The position numbers and the translations under genes were made by a program. 20,091 nucleotides of DNA from Vairimorpha ceranae (lineage: Eukaryota > Microsporidia > Nosematidae): assembly GCF_000988165.1 (NCBI RefSeq), contig NW_020169364.1:1-20091 (forward strand), given 5' to 3'. Below the pieces are notes generated by a model that worked only from the letters and a program-made list of their open reading frames with translations, did not search any database and was not told the DNA's origin. This document shows positions 10,849-18,559 of this stretch, in pieces (position 1 is the stretch's first letter; each line of letters starts with the position of its first letter).

Positions 10849-11043
10849 ATGATGTTATACCAGGTGGGGCATAGAACATTATCAAGATATTCTTATTTCC
10901 CAGGCCGACTACCTTTGAAAATGCTTGATTATCTGATGTCAAGTAAAGATGTTTTTTACAAACATAACTTGGAATTATCTAGCAATAATATAATATCTGC
11001 TTTAAGTCTAATATCAATAATTAAATTTTTACACAACCATTAA
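10849..11043 (+). other. Uncertain 64-codon open frame upstream of the transposase pseudogene
   Basis: The frame begins with two ATG codons and contains HRTLSRYSYFPGRLPLKML, slightly richer in G and C than its surroundings. It lacks the CCC start motif found at all six firm genes and I recognise no family. It lies 240 bases before the ISXO2-like pseudogene but does not resemble that family's N-terminus. It may be a remnant of another gene or a chance frame. Confidence 0.2.
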
Positions 11044-11284
11044 CTCAAAAAAGACAACAAAAAATTATTATATATGAAAACTTAATTTTATAGATAAAAA
11101 ATGGATTTTTTTGCTTTTTAATGCTTAAAACCGATATTCTAAAAAATTATTTTTCTTTAACTCCTAAAAACTAAATCTTAAGAAAAAAAAGTTTATCAAT
11201 AAATTGCAAACTTTGTTAAAAACTTATATGAAAACAGACTATGCTATAAATTTAACTATGAAACAAAAAAAATAAAACGTATAA

Positions 11285-11962
11285 ATTTTATTGTTTGTGT
11301 TATCTTCTTGTATAATTAGATTATCAATTTTTAAAGATACAATCATTAAAAATGCTCATCTTTCGATTATTAAAAATATAAAAATTTTTGACATGTGGTT
11401 AGAAGAAGTCTCATTTGATCTAATTGCTACAATATCTAATGTTGATCTGGCTGCTGTTTCCAACTTATGCTCTAAATTGAGAGATCTAAAAGCATTTGGT
11501 CTATATCCCAAAAAAATAAATACCATTGGCGGTGAATGTAGTGTTGTTGAGATCGACGAAAGCAAATTCGGGAAAAGAAAGCAAAACAAAGGTCATAAAG
11601 TAGAAAGGGCTTGGATAGTTGGAGCGGCAGAAAGAAAATCAAGAAAAATTATTTTAATGAATATAGAAAATAGTAATTGTCTTACATTAGCTGCTTTTTG
11701 CAAGAGATTCATTCACAAAAAATCAATTGTTTTTAATGGTTGTTGAAGAGGATACAACAAACTTGGCACCTTTTTTAAAGAACACAGAACTGTAAATCAT
11801 TCTGAGCCATTTATTAATCAAAAAACCAATGCACATATCATTACGATTGAAGAAAATTGAAATGGTGTTAAGAGGACAATTTCTGTGAGATGCAGAATGA
11901 AAATCTTAATTGATATATATTTATAAAGATTTATGTTAAAAAGAAATGAAGGAAAAAAATAA
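11285..11962 (+). pseudogene. ISXO2/IS1595-like transposase pseudogene, single frame with three in-frame stops
   Basis: One frame runs from 11285 to the TAA at 11960-11962 with no frameshift. It reads CIIRLSIFKDTIIKNAHLS (end of zinc ribbon and following helix), MWLEEVSFDLIATISNV (helix-turn-helix-like), VVEIDESKFGKRKQNKGHKV (first catalytic acid), IVGAAERKSRKIILM, FNGC-stop-RGYNKLG, HRTVNHSEPFINQKTNAHI, ITIEEN-stop-NGVKR and a C-terminal tail with a further stop. The stops are TGA 11744-11746, TGA 11858-11860 and TAA 11924-11926; the first two sit exactly where the family has Trp (SDCW; TIESxW). The second catalytic Asp is also missing (NGC for SDC). There is no ATG at the front: the frame's first possible start is TTG, and most of the zinc ribbon is absent. 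It is the youngest-looking of the four remnants because it kept its frame. Confidence 0.9.
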
Positions 11963-12026
11963 TTTAAAATATTTATTAAACTTATTTATCTATTAATTTT
12001 AGTTGTTATAAAAGTTTTTGAAAAAA

Positions 12027-12083
12027 TTTTAAGAGAGAAAGCATAATCGAGACAAAGTCTTAATTATGCTTTCTCTTTTAAAA
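12027..12083. repeat. Near-perfect long hairpin (21-bp outer stem, 4-bp inner stem)
   Basis: The left arm 12027-12047 and right arm 12063-12083 are reverse complements with one mismatch, which would be a G-U pair in RNA. The core is AGAGAAAGCATAAT against ATTATGCTTTCTCT. Inside, AGAC (12050-12053) pairs with GTCT (12057-12060) around a three-base AAA loop, leaving a 2x2 internal loop. It lies 65 bases after the end of the transposase pseudogene (11962). It could be a remnant of element ends, a fold-back element or a transcribed structure. I found no second copy in this window. Confidence 0.8.
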
Positions 12084-12373
12084 ATCATATTTTAGAGGTT
12101 AAAAAAAAAAATTGACAATATCGATTTTAAGCACCAAAAAGCAAACATGACCATGGAAAGGATGTTTTTTAAGTATAAAAAGATCTTTTTATTTTAATGT
12201 AAATACCTTCAAAAAATCAATAATTTTACTTAATTTAAATTTACTAATTAATATCGACAGTTAGCAACAAAATAAAAATGTTTTATAATTTTTCTATTTG
12301 TTGTGTAATTTTTAATTAGATTATTATAGAACACGTATAGTAAACATAGAATTAAAAAAATGTTTGTTTAAAA

Positions 12374-12418
12374 GAAAATCTTTAATACATAAAATATTTA
12401 TACAATTTAAAGATTTTC
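12374..12418. repeat. 12-bp perfect inverted repeat with 21-base loop
   Basis: GAAAATCTTTAA at 12374-12385 is matched by TTAAAGATTTTC at 12407-12418. The arms are AT-rich, so chance is a reasonable explanation, but it sits close to the stronger hairpin at 12027-12083. Confidence 0.5.
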
Positions 12419-12599
12419 ACACTTACCAAAATTATAAATAAATATCTGATTTTTTTTACAACTTTAAATTAAAAAATGGTTTTTTAATTAATACACAAAA
12501 AAAGAATAAATTATACAATGATTGCCTAAAATATTTTGCTTTAAATGTCTGCAAAAAATTGCAAATTTAAGTAAAATAATCATATAATAAAAAAAATAT

Positions 12600-12603
12600 C
12601 CCC
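12600..12603 (+). promoter_or_regulatory. CCCC start motif of paralog B
   Basis: ATATCCCCTATAATG places CCCC four bases before the ATG at 12608. A second ATG four codons later is also present in paralog A, but the motif and the paired N-termini favour the first. Confidence 0.75.
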
Positions 12604-12607
12604 TATA

Positions 12608-13315
12608 ATGCACCTCGCAATGTTTTTATTTCGTAGGCTTTTTGCAATTCATATCCCTCTGATTTTTGTAAAAAATATGTGTAGTACAATCAAATTACAA
12701 GGTAAATGCACCATATTTAGATTTGATCTATATGATGGAATTAAAATTATTGAAATTAAGAAACCAATTACTGTAAATGAGAATAACATACTAGTAGATG
12801 AAGATAACATTTTTTCATACGAAGGGATACAAAAGATTTTTATTAAAAAAGATTATATTTTTTCTTCACAGTTATTATTGAATAATAAACCTGTTGGTCG
12901 AGATATTTTTCAACAAATGCTATTTGCAGAGAAGCTTAATGCATCTCTGTTGGGTACGTATGACTTATTTGATATTTTTACTTTTAATACTAGCATGGAG
13001 GATTTTATTTTAGATAAACATTTTATAGAATTGCGCAATACATTTCGAAAATTTAAATGGGATTTAATTTTTGTGCAAAAAAGCAAAAGTTTTTTTTATG
13101 ATTACATTAAAAAGTTTTTAATGTATGTCCTCATAAATGTTTATGGTATGACTAAAGATTCAAAATTAGTTAAAGAAGTATTTAAGCTAACAAATGAAAA
13201 TTTTTATGATCTGAGTGAAGAAATTATTCAAATAATAAATTTTGAAGCATGGGACGATTTTATTATAGGATCTAATAATTACCAAATTTTAAGAGAAATT
13301 GTAAAAAAGAGTTAA
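12608..13315 (+). CDS. Paralog B: unrecognised 235-residue family, hydrophobic N-terminus
   Basis: Partner of the gene at 3768-4475 and the same length, 235 residues. Family function is unknown to me. The N-terminus MHLAMFLFRRLFAIHI is hydrophobic but broken by Arg-Arg, so a signal peptide is less likely than in paralog A; membrane targeting or secretion is unproven for both. Conserved blocks are FRFDLYDGIK (about 38-46), NENNILVDE (57-65), GIQKIFIKKD (73-82), RDIFQQMLFAE (98-108), YGMTKDSKL (179-187), LTNENFY (194-200) and DDFI (216-219). Cys25 and Cys34, shared with A, are its only cysteines. Residues 115-168 hardly match A, although the length is unchanged. No known domain is visible and there are no coiled-coil heptads. 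The gene points away from paralog A with 8.1 kb between the starts. Stop TAA. Confidence 0.85.
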   Translation: MHLAMFLFRRLFAIHIPLIFVKNMCSTIKLQGKCTIFRFDLYDGIKIIEIKKPITVNENNILVDEDNIFSYEGIQKIFIKKDYIFSSQLLLNNKPVGRDIFQQMLFAEKLNASLLGTYDLFDIFTFNTSMEDFILDKHFIELRNTFRKFKWDLIFVQKSKSFFYDYIKKFLMYVLINVYGMTKDSKLVKEVFKLTNENFYDLSEEIIQIINFEAWDDFIIGSNNYQILREIVKKS

Positions 13316-13780
13316 TTTTTATTAAATGTATATTAAACTTTATTATTGTTAATATTTCATAACATATTAAGTTTATGTTTAAAAAATATTCTTAAATAGA
13401 ATTTTAGTAAATGTCACGTGTTTATTAGATGTAAATCAAATACGAGATTTAATATTGCGACAAAACAAAAATCTATACGAAACACAAAAATTTTATATTT
13501 ATTATTACAATTATTCAATACTATATAATTAAGTATATTACCTTAATTTTTAACATATAATCTAAATAACAGCCCAAATTTGATCTAAAATATTTTTTTA
13601 ACTTGGTATGTAGTCTTTAATAAATTTGTAAGTAAAAACAGTCAATCTGTTCATTTAATAATTAAATATATCTGTTAGTATATTTATTATAAAAACTTTT
13701 AATTTACGCTTATATATTGGTAGTATAAATTATTTGTATTTACGAAGTTTAAAAAAACTAGTAAGATATTGATTAAATAA

Positions 13781-13985
13781 AAATTTATTTGGGTATATAT
13801 TTCTCGGTCTTCTCTTCTTTATAGGTAATGTGTCTATGCGTCAATATCTTTCCTTCTTGTCTTTAATTTTTTGCCCTTTAGACCTCATAGTCAAAGAATA
13901 GAAGTTAATGTTTCGAATCAAGCGTCAAACTTTTAAAATTCATTTGAAGCCCCCTTAATTGCACAAATGTTTCAACTTAGCTATT
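13781..13985 (-). repeat. Possible decayed dispersed repeat, copy 1
   Basis: This GC-richer patch ends (minus-strand sense) in ACCCAAATAAATTT (plus-strand 13781-13794), a 14-mer that recurs at 16323-16336. Before it the minus strand can be read as RIDTLPIKKRRPRNIYPNKF, resembling DDTICGRKAKNYLHPNKF from the second patch. Further upstream another frame gives FVQLRGLQMNFKSLTL. The similarity over the patch is weak and the family is not recognised; the coding interpretation is tentative. Confidence 0.35.
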
Positions 13986-15070
13986 CAATCGTATTTCTTT
14001 TCTATAAGCTTTTGTGGTACTAAGTTGCAACGCGTTACAAAATCATTTAAAAAAGTTTATTAAATGTTATTTATTCAAATTATTGTGTCACCAATTTAGT
14101 TTTGAACTCTATATTTGTTAATATATTTTAATACAAACAAATTGAGCAATTATAGTTAATGTGCAAGAAGAATGGGATGAGATTAACGATAAGAATATTT
14201 ATTATTTTTTCTTCGTAATATACTTAGATAAATTTTTTATAACAAAACAAAATATTTAATTTTTTATATAAAGCATAAAATTAGTTTAGTGACCAAAAAA
14301 AAGCTTTATACATAATAAACGTCGAATTATTGCAATTTTTTTACATAAAAAAATTATAAATCATAATTGTTTTTATATTCGAATTTTAATTTTATCAAAA
14401 ACTATTAAAAAATGTCAGTATCCTAGAAAATTCCTTCTTAGTCTTTTATATTAAATTATATAATAATTTAAGGATATTTTGCAATATCTATGTGTATTTA
14501 TAAAGATAATAATATACTTATTATATTAAATAGTGATTTTTTAATCTTCAAAATATTTTTAGATACAATTAAAAATATTTAAAATTATTTATTTGGCAAG
14601 ACCCTACTTTTGTCATAAAAGAGTTAAACTTTACTTATATTTTTTAGACGATAATTTTGATTATTCACTTGGAATGCATGTTCTTTTTGTCTACATAATA
14701 CAATAAAATTTTTTGGGTTCTGTCTGTATATTCGTATTTTTACTAAATAAATTGTTTGGGTGAATAATAATAAAACTTTAATTTCGATACGATATTCTTT
14801 AAGGTTGCTAAATAATTTGTTTACTGGCATTTGATTATACTATTAATAGGTAAATTGAATAAAAAAAATTAGAAGTTATAAAATTAAATACATTTTTTGC
14901 ACAACATTTTTTTTCTGGTCGTATTAAGCTTTTAAAATTTCCAAAAAATTAAAAACTTATTTTAACAATAAGTAATAAAAATACAACTTTTTTACAAGCC
15001 TAAGTTTATACTAACAACCAGATTTGTTTTTTATTTAATTTCACAATTTTTTCAAAAAAAATATTTTTTT

Positions 15071-15074
15071 CCCC
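15071..15074 (+). promoter_or_regulatory. CCCC start motif of the C2H2 finger gene
   Basis: TTTTTCCCCTTATG places CCCC two bases before the ATG at 15077, immediately after a T run. Confidence 0.75.
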
Positions 15075-15076
15075 TT

Positions 15077-15904
15077 ATGTCTTCTAATGACGATAAAAGA
15101 GTAAACAGTAAAAATATTCGATTTGAAGAAATGAACGATTGCATTGCAGAAAACATTGATTATACAAGTTCATTACATTTTTTTTCACAGATGAATTTTT
15201 CTAATGAGTGCGGATTTGTTATACCGCCAAAAAAAATTATAGAAAAACATTTAATTTGTTATAATTGTGGTTCTCCACCTGATACTGATTTAATCAAATT
15301 ATTTTTATTTTCTGCGTATATAAATAATTTTTCTTTACTTGATAATTTTTTAAAACATGAAACAAAAATTGTTGATTTTTTTTCTGAAGAAAAAAAGATA
15401 CATAAACATAGTAATGATATAGTAGATAATAAAAAGTTCGAATGTAATTCTGATGAACCACAAAAAAAAGTTATAAGAAAAAGTGCTTATAACAGTTTGA
15501 TGTCAACAAATCTTTCTAATATGTTACCAGAAAATAAAAGAAAAAAAAATAAACCAAAAAAAGGTAATATGAGACAAGATAAGAGTAAAAAAGGGAAAAA
15601 ATCCTTGCCAGAAATTTATAATAAGATTTTAGATAATGAAAAAGAATCAAAATCTTTATATAATAAATATAAAAAGACACATCAATGTGCATTTTGTTCA
15701 GTTGTGTTTTTAAATAAAGTCGAATACAACCAACATCTAAAAAACAAACATCCAGAAAATTTAGTATCTATTAAAAAACCATTTAAATGTCCTTTTGAAG
15801 GTTGTATTAAGACTTATAAGAATAAGAATGGTATTGAATATCATTTGATACACTCCCACTTCTTATCTTTAGTGGACGTAGAAAAAACATTAATGAATCT
15901 TTAA
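15077..15904 (+). CDS. C2H2 zinc-finger protein with Sfp1-like second finger
   Basis: The 275-residue protein ends in two classical fingers. Finger 1 has Cys204, Cys207, His220 and His225 (C-x2-C-x12-H-x4-H). Finger 2 has Cys238, Cys243, His256 and His261 (C-x4-C-x12-H-x4-H). Finger 2 and the residues before it, KPFKCPFEGCIKTYKNKNG, closely follow the pattern of fungal Sfp1-type fingers (K-C-P-x-x-x-C-x-K-x-Y-K-N-x-N-G), a family of transcription factors acting on ribosomal and growth genes. Before the fingers is a strongly basic, low-complexity tract (about 153-176, including KRKKNKPKK) that could serve as a nuclear localisation signal. The N-terminal half has no recognisable domain, only an isolated CYNC at 61-64. 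A DNA-binding regulator in the nucleus is likely; orthology with Sfp1 is an inference from one finger. Stop TAA overlaps an AATAAA at 15903-15908. Confidence 0.85.
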   Translation: MSSNDDKRVNSKNIRFEEMNDCIAENIDYTSSLHFFSQMNFSNECGFVIPPKKIIEKHLICYNCGSPPDTDLIKLFLFSAYINNFSLLDNFLKHETKIVDFFSEEKKIHKHSNDIVDNKKFECNSDEPQKKVIRKSAYNSLMSTNLSNMLPENKRKKNKPKKGNMRQDKSKKGKKSLPEIYNKILDNEKESKSLYNKYKKTHQCAFCSVVFLNKVEYNQHLKNKHPENLVSIKKPFKCPFEGCIKTYKNKNGIEYHLIHSHFLSLVDVEKTLMNL

Positions 15905-16299
15905 TAAAGTCAATATTATAGTTTGTAAAATTTTTTACTTAAACATCTTTTTATAATTTAATAAATTTAGATAAAAATTATTAGCAATTGAGCGATTAAA
16001 TGATATTGCTTCACATATAATGTAACTAAAATACTAGAAGTTATCTAACTATAGAAGTAAAATTCTATGTTAATTATATGCTATTGATAAATGCAGTTTT
16101 AATTATCAACAGCTTAAAATTTTGTAAGTATATTTTTATTTGACAAATTAAATGTCAAAAATGTATATTTATTGTTCCTTCTAACTAGCAATGATAATTT
16201 AATTTTTTTTATCTATTAAAATTTTTAGAAGATGGTTTGAAAATTTTTGAATTACAGATTTTATGTTTATGTTTTTTTATTTCTCTCAATCATGCCGCC

Positions 16300-16500
16300 G
16301 TCAATACACGCCAGTAAATTATAAATTTATTTGGGTGTAAGTAATTTTTGGCTTTTCTTCCGCAGATCGTGTCATCCATTTACTTTCTGCGGTACTACTT
16401 CTACTATTTTATTTTCTCCAACTTTCTTATCTTCATTACTGAGGCCTCTCCGGCTGTTCATTTCTAGGCCTTCCATAGTCATTTTAAAAACTTTGTATTG
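16300..16500 (-). repeat. Possible decayed dispersed repeat, copy 2
   Basis: On the minus strand a 38-codon run begins at an ATG near 16486 (MTMEGLEMNSRRGL) and ends in TGA. A neighbouring frame continues as MDDTICGRKAKNYLHPNKF and IIYWRVLTAA. The 14-base string ACCCAAATAAATTT matches copy 1 (13781-13794), and the peptide before it resembles that of copy 1. Higher GC and protein-like content with breaks suggest transposon debris, but the family is not recognised. Confidence 0.4.
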
Positions 16501-16856
16501 TAAATAGTCAATACACGTCAAAACATTTATTTTTAATATATGCCAATTTTTATTTAGTTAGTTGAAACATTCTAAGAAAATTTGTAAATGCAAATCATAA
16601 AAAATATATTATCAAAATACAAAAAGTTTTATTAATAACTAATAAATTAATTTACAGTTAAGCTACATTTTGCTTACAAATTGGTTATAATTTACAATAT
16701 CCAAAAAGCGCTCACCAAAAATTAATATTTTTGTTGTCTACAAATGCAAAAGAAATCATTAAATTTTCTTTGTTAATTCATTAAACTATATTTATTACAT
16801 TAAACACTAGAGAGAACAATTATAATTATTTATTTTTACATTCGAGTAATAAATGA

Positions 16857-16860
16857 CCCC
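16857..16860 (+). promoter_or_regulatory. CCCC start motif of the dynamin gene
   Basis: AAATGACCCCTTTATG places CCCC three bases before the ATG at 16864. A tiny upstream frame (ATG at 16853, stop TGA at 16865-16867) overlaps the true ATG. It would be translated only if the mRNA began upstream of the C run. Confidence 0.75.
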
Positions 16861-16863
16861 TTT

Positions 16864-18552
16864 ATGAATATTTCATCTAAAGAAATTAACTTAATACAAC
16901 AAATACATAATCGTGTTCACAATTTAAATATGGATTTACCAGCAATTACTGTTGTAGGATCACAATCCAGTGGCAAATCTTCAGTACTTGAATCTTTAAT
17001 AAATGTAGACATATTACCACGCGGGACAAATCTCGTTACAAGATGTCCGATTATATTGCATCTAAAAAAAGCAGTTAAAGAAGAATGTGTTGAAATTGAT
17101 AAGAGAAAGTATCTTTTAAAAAAAAATAATCAATTGATTAAAAATAAAATACTTAAAATGATGGATAAAATATGCGGAACTGATAAGGAAATATCTTCGA
17201 ATTCTATTGTTATAGATATATGGCTTTTAGAAACTTTAGAATTTACAATTATTGATCTTCCTGGTATCACAAAAGTAGCTATCGGTAAACAATCGGAAGA
17301 TATTGAAATAAAAATATTAAACATAATTCGAGAATATATTACATCAAAAAACACGATTATTTTAGCTATTATTAATTCAAATATAGATATTTCTAATAGT
17401 GAAGCTTTGAAAATATGTAAAGAAGTTGATCCGAATTTTTCTAGAACTATCGGTGTTTTAACTAAAATTGATTTAATGGACAAGGGCACTGATTGTATTT
17501 CCATTTTACAGAATACTGTTTATCCATTAAAATTGGGATATGTCGGTGTGATTAATAGATCTCAACAAGATATTAAAAATAATATCAATGTACAAAATTT
17601 TAAAAATCGTGAAAAAGCTTTCTTTGCAAATAGTGTTTATAAAAATCTAGATAACACGGGGTGTTTATATTTGCTTAATAGAATATCATTACTGTATCAA
17701 AATAAAGTCAAGGAAATACTTCCGAAATTAGAAGAAAATTTAAAAATAAAATTGAAAGAATTGCAAAGCGGAACATACGTAGATACTTTTATTTTGAGAT
17801 ATAAATATCAATTAGTTCTTAATAAACTTATTTCTACAGATAAAAAAGTTACTGATATTTTTTTTTTTGATAGTAATAATATAATTTATGATTTGTTGAT
17901 GTTTAAAAATTTAAAAGTAACATACGATTTTTCAAATATCAAAAGTATGATTGCTACTGACTTAAGTATATTTATTAATGATAATCTTTTATTTTCATTA
18001 ATAAAATTTAATATGCAAAATATTAAAAATAATATTATTACTTTACAAAATCAATATAAAAAAATTTTACTGGATAAAATTCGAAAGATTTATAGTGATA
18101 AATTTCCTGAGGTTTGTAAAGTATTTAATGAATGTATAATAGCAGAAATTGACAAATGGGACATAGATTATAAATTATCAGAATATGTAGATGTATTAAG
18201 TAATGTTATTGGAAACACAGATTTATTTTTTAAAAATGCTGTTACGACAAATTTATTTGGAACACACCTTTACTTTAAAGGAAGTAGTAAAGAAGATATT
18301 TTGAAAGAATTTACTAGAATGTATTTAGATAAGCAGGTCAATAACATTATAGAATATTCACTAAAGCTTAATTTTTATAAAATAAATGAACTGATAGAAA
18401 AAACTGGCATGGAATGTATCAGTAAAGTTAATATTGAAGGATTAGAAGAAATGAATAGATACCTAAAAGACGTTGTTAATAGAAATGAAGATTCTAAAAA
18501 TATTTTAGAAGCAATTAATTTATTAAGAAACAATATAACTACTGATATCTAA
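16864..18552 (+). CDS. VPS1: Dynamin-family GTPase, Vps1-like
   Basis: The 562-residue protein has a complete N-terminal dynamin GTPase domain. G1 is GSQSSGKS (32-39), the G2 Thr is Thr59 in LPRGTNLVTRCP, G3 is DLPG (131-134), G4 is TKID (200-203; usually TKLD) and G5 is NRSQ (231-234). Between them are the typical LKICKEVDP and RTIGVLTK segments. The rest is a lysine- and asparagine-rich helical stalk, and the last 35 residues (NRNEDSKNILEAINLL) fit the end of a GTPase effector domain. There is no PH or proline-rich domain, as in Vps1/Dnm1 rather than classical dynamins. At 562 residues it is shorter than the roughly 700 of yeast Vps1; the loss is in the stalk and effector part. Such proteins form collars that cut membrane tubes, in Golgi-endosome traffic or organelle fission. 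The choice of Vps1 over Dnm1 is an inference. Stop TAA, convergent with Tfb4. Confidence 0.93.
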   Translation: MNISSKEINLIQQIHNRVHNLNMDLPAITVVGSQSSGKSSVLESLINVDILPRGTNLVTRCPIILHLKKAVKEECVEIDKRKYLLKKNNQLIKNKILKMMDKICGTDKEISSNSIVIDIWLLETLEFTIIDLPGITKVAIGKQSEDIEIKILNIIREYITSKNTIILAIINSNIDISNSEALKICKEVDPNFSRTIGVLTKIDLMDKGTDCISILQNTVYPLKLGYVGVINRSQQDIKNNINVQNFKNREKAFFANSVYKNLDNTGCLYLLNRISLLYQNKVKEILPKLEENLKIKLKELQSGTYVDTFILRYKYQLVLNKLISTDKKVTDIFFFDSNNIIYDLLMFKNLKVTYDFSNIKSMIATDLSIFINDNLLFSLIKFNMQNIKNNIITLQNQYKKILLDKIRKIYSDKFPEVCKVFNECIIAEIDKWDIDYKLSEYVDVLSNVIGNTDLFFKNAVTTNLFGTHLYFKGSSKEDILKEFTRMYLDKQVNNIIEYSLKLNFYKINELIEKTGMECISKVNIEGLEEMNRYLKDVVNRNEDSKNILEAINLLRNNITTDI

Positions 18553-18559
18553 AGTGTTT

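Larger units (their letters stand above)
11963..12607. other. AT-rich spacer with two hairpins, upstream of paralog B
   Basis: No coding signal. The stretch holds a strong inverted repeat (12027-12083) and a weaker one (12374-12418), both listed separately, and the start motif of paralog B at its end. Confidence 0.6.
13316..15076. other. AT-rich spacer, no firm gene; contains a decayed repeat
   Basis: The stretch contains the repeat-like patch listed at 13781-13985, and a CACGTG at 13415-13420. A 68-codon minus-strand frame at 14624-14830 has mixed, protein-like composition but no CCC motif before its ATG, and I recognise nothing in it. The remainder is low-complexity AT sequence. Confidence 0.5.
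15905..16863. other. AT-rich spacer upstream of the dynamin gene
   Basis: No gene is supported. It contains the second copy of the possible dispersed repeat (listed at 16300-16500), which is clearly richer in G and C than its surroundings. Confidence 0.55.

Noticed and set aside
11744..11860. TGA at two Trp positions could mean TGA is read as Trp (altered genetic code).
   Set aside because: The six intact genes, about 1,600 codons, contain TGG for Trp and no internal TGA. In an AT-biased genome a reassigned TGA would be used heavily. The copies also carry TAA and TAG breaks and lost catalytic residues, so they are pseudogenes.
4601..13420. Three CACGTG (E-box-like) hexamers at 4601, 5024 and 13415.
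   Set aside because: Positions relative to genes are inconsistent and the number is only slightly above chance.
13895..13925. GTTTCGAATC resembling a tRNA T-arm.
   Set aside because: No A box, acceptor stem or anticodon arm can be built around it. No tRNA or rRNA gene was found in the window.
14624..14830. 68-codon minus-strand frame with mixed composition.
   Set aside because: No CCC before its ATG and no recognised family; kept only as a note in the spacer entry.
17130..17504. 124-codon minus-strand frame inside the dynamin gene.
   Set aside because: Shadow of the GTPase coding sequence, which has all G motifs on the plus strand.
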